Below, one piece after another: positions 46,450 through 63,332 of a DNA stretch of 64,000 nucleotides. Under the pieces are notes generated by a model. It had not been told where the DNA came from and ran no database searches. It was given only the letters and a program-made list of their open reading frames with translations. Position numbers and translations under genes: made by a program. The stretch spans positions 31,688,188-31,752,187 of the forward strand of contig OY821789.1 in NCBI GenBank assembly GCA_963682175.1, in the 5' to 3' direction. This DNA is from Triglochin maritima (lineage: Eukaryota; Streptophyta; Magnoliopsida; Alismatales; Juncaginaceae). Positions within the stretch are counted from its first letter, which is position 1, and each line of letters starts with the position of its first letter.

Positions 46450-49400
46450 GCTTTAAAAGGGAGGACTACGAGGATGACAAAGGGTTGTGACATTTGTATG
46501 TTAGTCCTCTTATTTATCAATATTTCTATATTGATAAGGTTTCCTTTTGAGGGTTAAACCTTGGAGTGGATTTTCCATTTTGCTTGCAAACGAGTGAACG
46601 ACACATATAAACATTGAATTTAATTTCTAAGATAAGAATTACAAAAAAAAAATACATGGGTAATTTTTTTAGAGCTAACTGCTAAGATATCACTAATGTT
46701 TGGTACATTTTTCTAAAAGTCAATTTTGACCTCGTATTAAATGTGTACTAACAATAGTCATCCGTTTATTTTGTTACAAATATTTCATGTGGGAGAAGCA
46801 CAATAGATATAATATATTGCTATTATTTTTTAGATTTACTATATTGTTAATGTTTGATATAAGTTTTTTGAACCCCATTTTTTGTCAAAATGTAGAATGT
46901 ATGGAGACTAGGATTGGATTGAACTGTACCGAACCGAAACCTGAAATTAGAAAATCCAAGGATCGAAGACCGGACTGATTTGGTCGGGGTTATTCAGTCC
47001 TGGACCTTACCGAATCGGACCGGAAGTTATTTTATTAAATTTTATTTACTAAAAAAACACATTTAGTATGTTTTTTGTTTAAATATTGAAATGGTGTTAT
47101 TACCTATAATAACTTGAAGATTAGTTTAAATTTATAGTATAAATCTTAAGTAAATGCAAAAATATTATATATACACATATATATTCGGTCTGTAGGACTA
47201 GACCGAACCCGAATTCGGTATAAACCCAGACCGAGGACCGGGCCAAATCTCGTTCAGTCCAAGTCCTCGATGTGGTTCGGTCTGAAACTTTAGTCCACAC
47301 CAATTTGTGTTGACCTCTAAATGTACGTGATAGTAATGGAAATGTTGTTTTTTTTTGGGAAAGAAAGTGCACTTGTCTTAGGAGAAAAATATTAAATATT
47401 CTGAAAATGAATAAACTAAATCTAATATTTGAATGTAATAGTAAGTTAGCTAATTTGTAAAGATGAAAAAATATGTCGGACCACGATAGTCATTTGTTGT
47501 TCAATAAAATATTTGTTTGTGTTACAAATACTATATTTAAATTATGGTTATTTTCAAAAGTTCCCGATTCGAAAACCGACTCCAATGGGGCGTTTGGATG
47601 GGGTAGATTATGGCTCCCCTACACCATGTCAGTCGTTACAGTGTTTGGAGGTCATCCAAATACTTTTGGGCTCCCTGGAATCTGAGCTCTCCGCGCAACC
47701 CGATGACATTTTTTGTATTGATGGGAGAAGTCAGTTAATGAGCTTCTCCAGCTCCCGCAACACCTACAAAAATTTGGATTATCATGTCTCTGCTAAATCG
47801 AGGAAATTCATCATTATTTTATGTCATGTTTATATCTGATTGGAGAATATTTTGAGGATTTCGTTTGATAAGACATGTGGGGACTTATTAAGTTTCTCAT
47901 CATCCAAACAACTCTTAATTCTGCTAGGAATAAGTAGTTTCTTGGGCTAAAAATCTAAGAACTAACTTTTTATAAGAATCTAACATTTGAGAGTCACATC
48001 CAAACGCATTGTTGAAACAATCAAAACAAATTATAGTAGTACGATAAAAAGTCTACCTAATCAAACCCCTGCGACTTAGTTTGCATACATAAGATTGATA
48101 TAATCTAGATGGGATTGCTACGTTATGCATTGAAATAAACATTCCATATTTGACACAAACATGTCGCATCAAGTTGGTCTAGAGTGCAACGGTGTTATTA
48201 ACGTAGAAAGAGTTGAAGGGTCGTGATAGGAATGTTTGATATGTGTAATTGACTTCTGTATCGATATTTGAATCACAACAAAAAATATCCAGCATAATCC
48301 TCTATGTCGATGGGGTCAAATCAAGATTTAATTATTGAAGCACAAAGTAGAGTAGCTGTCGGGTAATGGTCGGCGAGCAAGAATGATGGGAGGGTAGAGA
48401 GAGAGTGAGCGGGATCTCCATGCATCCAGATGGCCTCAATGTTTTATTTATGCTGCTTATCAGGGTAATTTGCTAACGTGCACATCGCAGGTTGCCTAAT
48501 TGGTGATATACACCCGAATTTTTGCTATTTCCGGATGTGTACCTGTAACCTGAACATATTTGTTCATATGCACATTTGCCGTTAATGAGACACATTCGGT
48601 CACCATTTCCGTCCAACACCGTTAAATAATTTGTAAATTAAACATCTCAGATTTCAAATTCCATTAATATTAAAAACAAAAACAAATAGTAAAAAAAATA
48701 AAAACACTGAAAATAGAACTTCTCCTCTTCTTTTCTCTTCTCTCTCTTCATCTTCCTCCTCCTCACCCACTCCCGACCTCCAACTCAACCCTCCCCACCC
48801 CACCCACGGTGAAAATGTGTGTCATCCATCATTCCACAACCAACCACCTGGTCTCCACCCATCTCCGACCAATCCTAAACCGACATTCACGACTCCAACC
48901 ACCCTCCACCCATCACAACCTCAACGGCCTCATCGGAGTTCTAAAGGACTCAAACCTTTAATTTCGTACAAGGAATCTGTTGGACAATAAGAGAAAGCTT
49001 TCTACTACCCTAAATTAACCTCAAATTCACAGAAAGCTAGTTTTGACTAATTCTAGGCCGACCGACAACTATTTTCCAATCAACGCACTGAGATGTTTAT
49101 GGCTTCAATTCTTGAACTTCAAACACCCAGTGGGGTTCAAGGAAGCTTTCAGTTGCACCAATTGTTCCAATTTGCGAAGAAGCTGAAGTCCGACGAAAAG
49201 GGGTCAGGACTATTAACTGTTACCTCGTTGGAATTCTAAGGGGACTATATCTCAATTCTTCCTTTCTACACCCTCAGTGGTGTTTAAGGAAGCTTTTTGT
49301 CTCTCCAATTTAATCAATTTTGCTTCTGAGGTCCGAACAATTTCTTAAGGGAGACGAAGTATCCTGCTACGTCTTCGGTTTCAAAAGGGTCTTCCGGGGA

Positions 49401-51400
49401 GGGTTTAGGAGGGGAGGCGTCAGTACATGAAAAATAATTATGTTGTGTATCTACCTACATACAAAAGTATAAAAAAATGTTTGTGATTTTAAATACCACT
49501 CTAAATTATCATCAGTACATGAAAAATAATTATGTATTTCAAGATCCTTTTTAGAAAAATTATTCCATAAAGCACATGTAAGATATTTAAATCATGTATA
49601 CTATGTTGGAACAATTACAACTATAATAATGTAATACAGTGAGTTACATATGTCGAATAAATATTCTGTAAGGATTCAGATGAAGTCAACGTACAAAAAC
49701 ATGTATAGGAAAACAGCAAAAGAAGGAACAGTGATCAGAGAATAAAACACATGTGTATTTAGGAAGAAACCGACTGTGATATATGTATAATTTTGTAACC
49801 GTCGAAGACTTAATTGCAAAAAACAATTAACTTGATTGAGGTCCAAAAAGGTACAACCATCACCCTGAGGCTGAAACCTCTGATTTCCCCCAAAACCCCC
49901 ACGCCACGGATCAGACCGGACGGCGCGGGGCGGGCACGCATGTGTGGAGAATTCTCTCATCCTCTCTTTCTACATACAAATGGTCAAGTGAAGATGATGT
50001 TTATCAATATCCTCCAACTTTTTAGATTCACCAGTGTGAGACTAAAAGTGATGTGAACACACGACACATGGGCAATAGTTCTCATCTTCAACTCAACATT
50101 GGATTTACTCAATTGAGTTATTCATGGGCCTAGCCCAAACTCAATAATCCAACATACTCATGTTAAACTTCGAGTGCGAGTTGCCTCGTGAAGAATTTGC
50201 CAACATTTTGTCTGTGTGTCGAATGCGTCTGAATAAACTCAATTGAGCTCGTTAACATATTCATGGACACCTCTAACTTTCGATAGAATCGAACTCATGA
50301 ACTTACATAAAACATCTCAAACCTCGAAAAATTGACCCAAATCAGATCGAACCTGAACAAACCAAGATAAAAAAAAATACACCAATCAATCAATGTAATT
50401 GACCCTCGTCCAGCCATCTTTTATTGGCTCTTCCGATCTGAATTGAAAAACCCATCTTTTTTGCTCTTCCCATCCAAATCCAAAGGTCTACGTTCAAACT
50501 CTTTAAATTCGACTAGTCGAATGAGATAAGTACGAGCTTTAGTAAACTCGTTGGTATCCTTTAAAAACAAGCTTAACCTCTACAAAAATAAAACCCACCC
50601 TTGACATAACATAAACATGCCGAACCTCAACACTCTAACAAACAATTAATTTAATGGACCCCCATCCGACCATCTTTTTATTGGATCTTCCATCCAAATT
50701 GAAGAACCATATTTTATTGGCTCTTCCCATCCAAATTGAAAAGTTTACATTCAAACTCTCTAAGTTCAACGAGTCAAATGACGAGCTTTAGTATACTCGT
50801 TAGTATCCTTAAAATCTTATTTAATTTCTCTCTCCTCTTTCTTTCTGAGAATCACGTGTCAACGTTCACTCCGTTAAATAAGAAAAAATATAACTAAAAA
50901 GAATTAATTACAATTTACCATCCTTAATGATGTCTTGATATTACTCTATATTCCAGAATTTTAAAAATTAATAGTTATCCTCCATTTTATGAATTTTCTT
51001 TTCTAACACTTTGTCATTCTGAATTTTAAAAATCTATTATTTAAACACATATTTGTCTTTTTTTTATAATTTTTTCGTTGTATATCTAATACACTCTTAA
51101 CTTACATTTACGTATAATTCGGATCAAAACAATGTCAGATTTGGTTGAAATTTGGATCAGATTAATATTCAATCGGCATAATTCAGAAAGATAAATTGTA
51201 ATTAACTCTTGAAAATATAAACATAACCTCAACGTATCAACGAGAACTCACCCAACCCAACCCGATCCGATTCCATCCAAATAGAACACCCAAACCGTTA
51301 ATTCAGTTAAACCCCATCTCCCATTGGCTCCTCCCATCCAATCAAAACCCACCAAAACTTTGAATTTCAGATAAGAAACGTAAGAAGAAGAAGACTAAAA
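46450..51400. other. Long intergenic region, no gene recognised
   Basis: About 5 kb without a convincing gene. At 46900-47300 two arms rich in ACCGAA/TTCGGT words face each other, as in a non-autonomous DNA transposon, and the right side ends in GTTGACCTCTA. At 48720-49400 is a pyrimidine-rich stretch followed by text containing two similar pieces around CCCAGTGGGGTTCAAGGAAG and CCTCAGTGGTGTTTAAGGAAG, which looks like a repeat. At 49840-49960 is a GC-rich patch with a 94-codon minus frame of unknown nature. A duplicated segment at 50398-50815 has its own entry. Confidence 0.5.
50398..50815. repeat. Direct repeat of ~165 bp with ATTGGCTCTTCC motifs
   Basis: Positions 50398-50565 and 50645-50815 share CCATCTTTTATTGG, GGCTCTTCC, CATCCAAAT, GTTCAAACTCT, AGTCGAATGA-like text and ACGAGCTTTAGTA...CTCGTT. 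The motif ATTGG (CCAAT box on the other strand) followed by CTC or ATC and TTCC recurs in both copies and again at about 51325, about 90 bp before the PNSB2 ATG. It may be a duplicated promoter piece. Confidence 0.75.
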
Positions 51401-51412
51401 GCAAACCCTCCA

Positions 51413-54252
51413 ATGGCTTCCTTCCTCTCCCTCTCCCTCCCGAACCCGACCCGCCCAATCCGCGCCTCGGCCGCAACCACCCAGACCCCTCCCACCACCC
51501 TCCAGCAGAAGTTCGGCCGGAAAGGCGTCACCTTCACGGAATCCGGCACCGTCGAGCTGGCGGTCCGCAACGGGAGCTCGTTGAAGGTGAGGATTGAAGA
51601 CGGGTTGGTGACGTCGTACCGGCCGAAGGTGTACTGGAGGGACGACGGGTTCGAGGAGGTGTTGCATTTGGTGGAGGGGGTGGATGGGAGGTTGAGGGGG
51701 GGAATTGGGTTGGTGGTTTCTGATTCGGGGAGGATCGGGAAGGACGGGAGACCATGGCAACCAGAGGAGTGGGAGGTTAAGGATGTCGACTCGGATTCTA
51801 TCGATGCCGTTCAGGTGCTCGACGAAATGGGGCACTGGGAAAATGTTCATGTTTTAGTTTTGACAGTTGTTGGTTTTGTGTGTTGTGGTTTAGTTTTAGT
51901 TTGTGTTGGTTGCTTTGCGACTATAGAAAAGTTTGAGTGCAAAAGGTTTTACCTTTGCTGGTTTGAAATCCTTTTGTGTATTAGATGGATGACAGATTTG
52001 AAATGTTTGAATTTGGTGGAAAGGGAAGAAAAGGGATATTAATTTTGTTCTCTGTCATTAAGTAAAGGAGGGGAAGGGTGTCAGCTCGTAGTTTGTAGAG
52101 AAGTGGGAGGTGAGAATTTTGGTTTGGATTTTGTTGAGGGTTAGGTTTGGAAATCTTAAAATGATATTGAAGGGTGATGCTAGCAGTGATTTCCAAGGAA
52201 TAACTTTTATTACAATGTATACTTATTTTGGTTGACAAATAACTATGTAATTTCCTGCTATGGAGCTCTTAACCGGGGGGTAGTGATTTATATATCTCTC
52301 ACTCGGGAAAAAGTTTTTTTTTCTGGGGTGTTATTTGACTACGAAGTAGTCGCTTGTGTGTGTCGGGTAATCTGTGCTGGTGTTTGATTTTTTTTTCTCG
52401 TTTCTACTTTTGAATTTGTGGATTTTTCTTTGGCAAATTACGTATATTTGCTGTGTAAGAAAGATTTTATGACTTACGATCCTGTCATCGAACTTTAATA
52501 ACCTCATCTTTACTTGTTCTGTTTAAAATTTACATAGTTGAGTGATTTAGTTGAAAGGAGGTGCTGACCCTACTGGATTGGTGCTTAAAATTTTCTTTCC
52601 AGCTAGACATTTTCGCACCGTCACGATTTCTCTGTCTTCGGGCCCATGAACCTGAACTGTTAAATTTGCTATAATCACAAGAGGAAGCTATTTTCAATTG
52701 TTGTCCGATTATGCTACTGCATTTTCCCATGGAAATGACATCTGGTTTTGTAGGTCGAACTGAACTGCACCAATGGAGATGGTTCTCTAGAGATAACATA
52801 CGTTATATCCTTGTACGACGTCAGCATGGCCACAGCAGTGATAGTGAAAAACAAGGGGAGAAAACCTGCAACATTGACGAGTGCAATGATGAACCATCTC
52901 AAGTTCAAGAAGCGAGGCGGGTCTGCAATGCAGGGTCTGAAAGGTTGCTCTTTTTGTACACATCCTCCGCTGCCTTCTAAATTTGAGATTATGTCTCCAG
53001 CCGAGGCCATGAAACGGGAAGCTCCTGGTTGGTCTATTTTTGGAACCCGCGAGGAGCCCAAACAAGGGTTATGGACTGTAGAGGAGGAGAAATTCACGAT
53101 ATTAAGGAACAAGATTAGTAGAGTTTACGCAGCACAGCCCACGGAGAGATCGAAGCGGATCTATAACACCGCTCCTTCGAAGTATGAAACCATAGACCAG
53201 GTTAGCATCTGCTCAAACTCGTCAGCTACATCTATTTTCTTCCCACGGAGAGATCGAAGTATAACACCGCTCCTTCGAAGTATGAAACCATAGACCAGTT
53301 ACTTTTTTATTATGTTCTTTAAAAGATTCTTTATGAAATTTGGAGAACTAGTTGGAAACTTGAACCAGTCTCACATTAAAAGATTCTCTGTGAAAAAAGA
53401 TAGTGACTGAGTGGCCTCTTCATATTAATTGTTATTTTGTACTTGAAGCACGAACCTTGTAAAGAATTTCACTTTGAACTGTGAAACAAAATGAGCTCTT
53501 GAAAGTGTAAATCACTTGTATGCTGTTGGATTATGGAATTGTAATTCAGAAAATTAAAATGATATTCTGAAATCATCAAATATTGGATCAGGAAACAGCA
53601 AAATCACGAGTCCAACTAATAGGTGTCACCAGATGTGGTCATTTTGAGATGCATCATTTATGGATTGGTTACATTTAAGCGAAGTCAGGGTGTGTTTGTA
53701 TTTCGATTCTTAGGAATCGATTCCAGTTGGAATCACAACATTTTGAAATGACTTGTTCGTGGCTTCAACTTCTTCTATCACCTCGGTTTGGAGTTAGCTG
53801 CAATTTCTAAATTGCTATCTGCCCACATATTTTGTCCCTTTTATTTTCTCTACTTCTATCTATGATCAGAAAGTTTCATCTGCGATTAAATTAACCCAAG
53901 CATACATTATTGTCAAGCTGATAACGACTTGTGAATTGTAATTTATATAACATTCGATACCTCACTTACTTCGACTTTACGTTTTGAAACACCGTACATC
54001 ACAATTATGTTTTTCTTCTGCACTTCGTAACCGATATAGTTATATTGCGATGCACAGGGTACAGGGCTTGGTTTCAGGATCATAAGGATGGGATATGAGG
54101 ACATATACGTGGGAAGTCCAGGATCGTTTTCGGAGAAGTATGGAAAAGACTACTTCGTCTGCACTGGTCCGGCTTCCATCTTGGTACCTGTGGTGTTAAA
54201 TCCAGGTGAGGACTGGAGGGCAGCACAACTCATTGAACATGATAATCTGTGA
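51413..54252 (+). CDS. PNSB2: Plastid NDH subcomplex B subunit 2 (PNSB2/NDF2-like)
   Basis: Three exons: 51413-51814, 52754-53200 and 54058-54252, all GT-AG and phase 0, giving 347 aa, close to the ~348 aa I recall for PNSB2. The first ~45 residues ([20 protein letters not shown]) form a typical chloroplast transit peptide, rich in Ser/Thr/Pro. The mature part has [59 protein letters not shown], a long insertion with APGWSIFG, and the closing [26 protein letters not shown] and [10 protein letters not shown]. This is a galactose-mutarotase-like fold that has lost sugar catalysis. The family subunit belongs to the chloroplast NDH complex, on subcomplex B at the stroma side, and supports cyclic electron flow around photosystem I. 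NDF5 is a close relative and cannot be excluded. The end of exon 2 is partly duplicated in intron 2. Confidence 0.85.
53138..53298 (+). repeat. Exon-2 3' end of PNSB2 duplicated in intron 2
   Basis: Exon-2 sequence 53138-53200 (CCCACGGAGAGATCGAAG... to CATAGACCAG) is repeated at 53242-53298 in the intron. The copy lacks six bases (CGGATC) and is followed by TTACTT instead of GTTAGC, so it has no functional donor. Otherwise the two are identical as far as I can read, so the duplication is recent. Confidence 0.92.
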
Positions 54253-55998
54253 TGAGATTTTTTGTCCAAAATGTGGAATATAAAGTTTCATGTTGTTGTA
54301 GATAAGTCATTCAGACAGATTTTCTCTATAGATTATATTACACTTTTGAGGCACATTTCTGGAATAAAACATCACTAATTCAGAATACATGTTAGTTGTT
54401 AGGAGGAATGTTGATGTTAGACATGCTGCATCAAACATCATTCGTAAAATACCATGAAATGTTAGTTGCAATTTTTGCAAGCGGAACAAAGAAAACGTGG
54501 AAATTGTTTATAAAAGAAAAGGCAATCCTACTATGTTTGGTGGGTGGAAATTGGTGACACTTTTTTGATGTCCAGCTTTAAGTTAATGGTTTCCTGAAAA
54601 AACTGGGACAAACTTTTCTCAAGTCTATAGAAAATCTTCCCTTTTTGTTCAACTCTTTCCCTCTCACAAAAAGGTCCGTCTTGCAATAATCATCTATGAC
54701 TATTTCGCTCGGAAATAAATTGTACAATACATGATTACACATTCAAAATGAAACACTTGAGGTGGTTTACCGACACACAACTTACTTTCTTTTTGTATAT
54801 GTTCAATTTCCAGGTGTCTTAATATTGTCGTGATTTCCTTCCATTATGAAAAAAACTATGGTAAAAGCAATTATTTTGTGGTACGCTGGTATGGTTCCCA
54901 AATGGTACTCGTATAATTTTATCAAAATCTCTGGGACCCATATCTAGATCCAAGCCATAATTTGTCTGAGCTTGCATTACAGTAAAGTTGGGAGAAGGGC
55001 CGAAGAACCCATCAATCAATTATTTGCCTTGGACTACAATCAAAGCAAAAGTTTAACTTGAGTGATGAACATTCAATAACCAATGCAGACCCTCAACTCC
55101 TATAATTTTGCCAATAGATCCTAAAAAATAAACCAAGATGGTGTCACGTACTCACAGTATTGGTTGCCATTCACCAAAATTTGTTGATGTTTACTGGAAA
55201 AGAAATTAGATTTTCTCTAATCAAAGTAGACATTTGTTTCTTACTACCACTAGGGGAAAAATCTTCTTCACAAATGTACCCAAAATTCACCTACATCATG
55301 AAGTTCGTAATTCAAGTTGTAAACTTAGAAGTCAATTGAAGCTACGACAACAAACAACTTCTAGTGATTGTCGTACGAGTCAAGTTAATGTTGACTATAT
55401 TGTGACATTTAGTAATCTAAATCTTAAACAATAAACCCCTAAACCTTAAAAAGAAGCATGATCCACATGTATTGGCCAATATGCAATCATACAATTGGTT
55501 GGTCTCGAATCCCATGTTTCAAATAAGAAAGAAGTTGAACATCAAAGTATCAAACAATTCTTGAAAGTTTAACTCAAGACAAAAACTTCAAGTGAAGCAT
55601 ACCATTCTATGTTCAAGTCAAAGAGAGTGTATGACCGGTACAAAATAAGTATATCTCAACCACTATCATTCTTTAGCGATTGTCACTCATAAACAAAAAT
55701 TCCAAAACTCGAACAAGCTCATCACTTCTCAATTCTCACCATACAATTGGTCTGTGCCCAATCTCATATTTTCGGCTCAAGTACCACATATTGTGTCATA
55801 ATGTTAAGTTATAAGTAAGTCATATTTCATCATGGTGGATTCATATTTGGAACAATCTTATTTCATTCGACCATTGGGACCAGTCTAACAAAATACACGA
55901 AAGTGCAGTTCCATTTTCGCAAAAAGCCCACTATTTTCAGTTCCACCAACTCTTCCATCCCCCGAAGAGGAGAAGACTGGGAACGGACGCCCAAACCG
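54253..55998. other. Intergenic region between PNSB2 and SRPK
   Basis: Holds the 3' UTR of PNSB2 and the promoter of the kinase gene. The remainder is AT-rich and non-coding. Short frames (for example 54819-55019 minus) show no known domain. Confidence 0.5.
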
Positions 55999-56032
55999 AA
56001 CCCTAACCCTAACCCAAAACCCTAAACCCTAA
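55999..56032 (+). promoter_or_regulatory. Telo-box run just upstream of the SRPK start
   Basis: Four telomere-like units, two AACCCTA and two AAACCCTA, run almost without interruption up to 3 bp before the ATG. Short interstitial telomere motifs (telo-boxes) are known in 5' regions of plant genes for translation and other housekeeping functions, where they bind Myb-like and Polycomb-linked factors. Here they would lie in the transcribed leader. Confidence 0.65.
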
Positions 56033-60417
<4,385 letters not shown>

Positions 60418-60619
60418 GTGAAAATTATTAGAGTTTTTGTCAGCATTGCGATCGGGTTACTACTAAAGCCTACACACCACCTACTTGAATCTGCAGCTGT
60501 TGTTGTGAGTATGTAATTTTTAAGTGATGCAATTCATTATAACCTGCTGGGGAAAACAGAGTTGTAAGACCTGTGTTGGCTCCTATTTTTTGTAGAGCAT
60601 TTATCATCCCATGCTGATT

Positions 60620-60661
60620 TCTTCTTCTTCTTCTTCTTCTTCTTCTTCTTCTTCTTCTTCT
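60620..60661 (+). repeat. (TTC)n microsatellite
   Basis: About 14 uninterrupted TTC triplets lie 200 bp after the kinase stop codon, probably in its 3' UTR or just beyond. Such runs are usually length-polymorphic. Confidence 0.95.
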
Positions 60662-60872
60662 ACTACTTTATGCTAAATCGTAATCATCATTTCATCTCAA
60701 TGCCGTCATAGTTTTTTTTTTCTTTTCACATTCAAAACATTTGTTTCTGATCTGGTAGGATCACAAAAACTTGAGGGGACTCTGAAAGAACAAGGCTAAA
60801 TGATCACAACAAAATCTTATCAAGGTGATTACAACCTTTCATGTTCAAAATCTACAAGCCAATTCTTTGTGA

Positions 60873-63332
60873 TTACAACAAGATAAATGCCACAATTGCC
60901 GATGCAAACATTCCAAGCCATGATAGAGCAATAACATGCGAAGCCGCCGACCAAGAGGGATCGATTTGCACGATGAAATTACACGTACCCTGGGATGGGT
61001 TTTGCGTAGTTATCAACGCGAGGCTGTCAAAAATGCAGCTCTCTTCTTTCTGCCCTTGTGATTGGAAGTACATGTTGAAGGCATATGATGCATTCCCTTT
61101 CCGATCCAATCCATTACAACTAGACCCATACCCTAAGGGAGTGCAATCGCTGTTGGTGCAAGCATAGTTGATGTTGTCATGCAACTTGCTCAAATCCTTA
61201 GCATCAGGGTTAAGAACACACCACTTTTGGTCTAAATACTTTACGTTTTTCGCCCCGACAAGGCTAATGTTTCGTCCTTCGCCTGTCAAATCCATCTGTA
61301 TTTTGGTTGCCCGTCGTAACGGAAAATTCCCCAGTGTCGTTCGAAATCCCATGGAGCTATGCTTTTGGCATCCTCATCTAGAAGACCGAACAAGTAGGTT
61401 TCGATGTATTGGTTAGGTCTCAGTGGTGTCCCACCGTTGGCCTTGAGACACCTTTGTAGAACCTCTTTGCGAAACCATTACTAGAATAGATGTGTCCGTC
61501 CGTAGGCCACCCCACCTCCCCGATAATAATCGACATGTTTTGTAGCCCAACCTTGTTTAATGCTGAGACTAGTGTATCAAGATTGGCGTCGGATACGTTG
61601 GTGTATTGGATTTTAGTTTCTTCGTCGTTCACGGGATTAGTCGTTCCGTCGAAAAACGCATAATCGACAGGAAAACCGGGGTTGAGGTACAAACTCAGGA
61701 AGGGGTATGTGTTGACCATAAAGGGCGAGCCGGTCTGGTTGAGGAATTGAACGCTGTTGACCATTAATCCACTAATATCGCTTCGAAATCTTCCAGCCGA
61801 GGGATACTGGGCGTTAGACGGAGACTCGTATACGTCGGCGTTGAACGGAATCGTGGCTTTTATGGTGTTCCCAACTCCAGCGTCAATAAGGGCATTTTGA
61901 ACGTTCTTCAGGGCGGGAAAAGTGACGTTCAGAAAAGAGCCGTTCGTTATATGAAGCAAGGAAGGGCTCATTTCCAACAGCTACATATCTACACCCCAAA
62001 TAATCAAACATTACTAATGTTAATTTATTTCTCGAAATTGCAAAAAAATACCACTTACTATTACAACTAATTCACTTAATTGAGAAGAGAAGAAATTCAT
62101 ATTAACCCACTTCACGAAAGAGAGAATAGATTGTTAAGAAAGTAGACCAAGTAATACACCAGAATTCTGATAATATGAATTTAATAAGGAGGCTAAAATT
62201 GACTTTATTTATAATAATACACCAAAAAGTAAAGCAAACATGTTCAAGTGTCTAACAAAGCTTATAGAATTCAAAAATTGGATTCATTTCAGAAATCAGT
62301 GATAGGGATAGAATTCAGAAACCAACAAATAATTAATCTGATCAAATTTCAGGAAGAATAGAATTCATTTTGTTTTGTTTGGACCATACTTGGTCTCATA
62401 CTCTCATACCAGAAGGAAAAAAAGTCTAATAAAACAAGTAATATACCCATTAATATTCATGAAATGAATTGTTCAGAAGATTATAATTGCCATCAATTTT
62501 TCATAATATAGACAAAAACAGTTAGTTTAGCAAAACATGTCCAGCATCTTGTAAAATTCAGAAAAAATGGATTCGTTTCAGAAAACAATAATTGCAGTAG
62601 AATTTAAAAGCAGCAAACTAGTCAAGCCGATCAAATTTAGAAAGGAGAATTTTGTTTCGTTTTCATTGGAGTACTTTTGATATCGTACTACGTCCATTTC
62701 CAATGGAGACTAGGATTGTCTATATTTCGGTCTCTAAATTATAGTGAAATAAATTAAAAGGACCAATCAAATTGTCCAAACTTCTTATCTATTGGGAAAT
62801 AGTAGTCTGTCATTGTAATCTAGATCAAGGGTCAATCGGAGAAAACCTCAATTAGAAGTTAAAATATCGGCAAGCCACGTATATCTGACCGTCATAAACA
62901 TGCTCGATCTTCTAAGTCTATTGAGAAAAAAATAGAAGAAAAGAAAGGTTTTTTTTTTGGGATGAGAAATCAATCAAAACTGAATTTGTATTGGTTTGAT
63001 CTTACTTGATATTAACTCCACCACTAAACAGATATCTACTGACATTCATCTTCACCCACTCCTTAGCAGCATCAAAACTTCCCATTGCCTCAAGTTGTTA
63101 GGAATAGCCACAACAACCTCGATTCCGGACCCCGCCAAGGCGCTCATGACCGGCTCCTCGACATCAAAAATCTTGGCTTTGGTGAATTCATTATCCTTTA
63201 ACATCTGAACCACAACTGTGGGTGGCAGCTTGTTTATTGCCATTGTTCCCAGTTCACCCCGAGCCCCTCGATCGCCCGAAAACATACCAAAAGGAGCAAA
63301 ATACTCGATAAAAACACACGAAATTTCGTCAT
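60873..63332 (-). pseudogene. GH17 beta-1,3-glucanase with X8 domain, five frameshifts
   Basis: Two exons, 63332-63006 and 61988-60873, around an intron with donor AA-GTAAG and acceptor GTGTAG. The order is: signal peptide (MTKFRVFLSSILLLLVCF), GVNW start of the GH17 barrel, MLKDN, GIEVVVAIPN, VAVGNEPF with the acid/base Glu, SFLNVTFPAL, TIPFNADVY, IIIGEVGWPTDG with the nucleophile Glu, [32 protein letters not shown], then the X8/CBM43 domain (KWCVLNPDAKDL, NYACTNSDC, LGYGSSCNGLD, NASYAFNMYFQ) and a hydrophobic tail typical of GPI anchoring. The family hydrolyses callose at the cell wall or plasmodesmata. The frame must change five times, near 63249, 63090, 61948, 61450 and 61300, each time as if one base were missing. 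No nonsense codon occurs otherwise. It is most likely a young pseudogene; sequencing error is the alternative. Confidence 0.88.

Noticed and set aside
51395..51850. 151-codon minus-strand frame over PNSB2 exon 1
   Set aside because: Pro/Leu-rich shadow of the GC-rich transit-peptide exon; the plus strand reads a known family with correct splicing.
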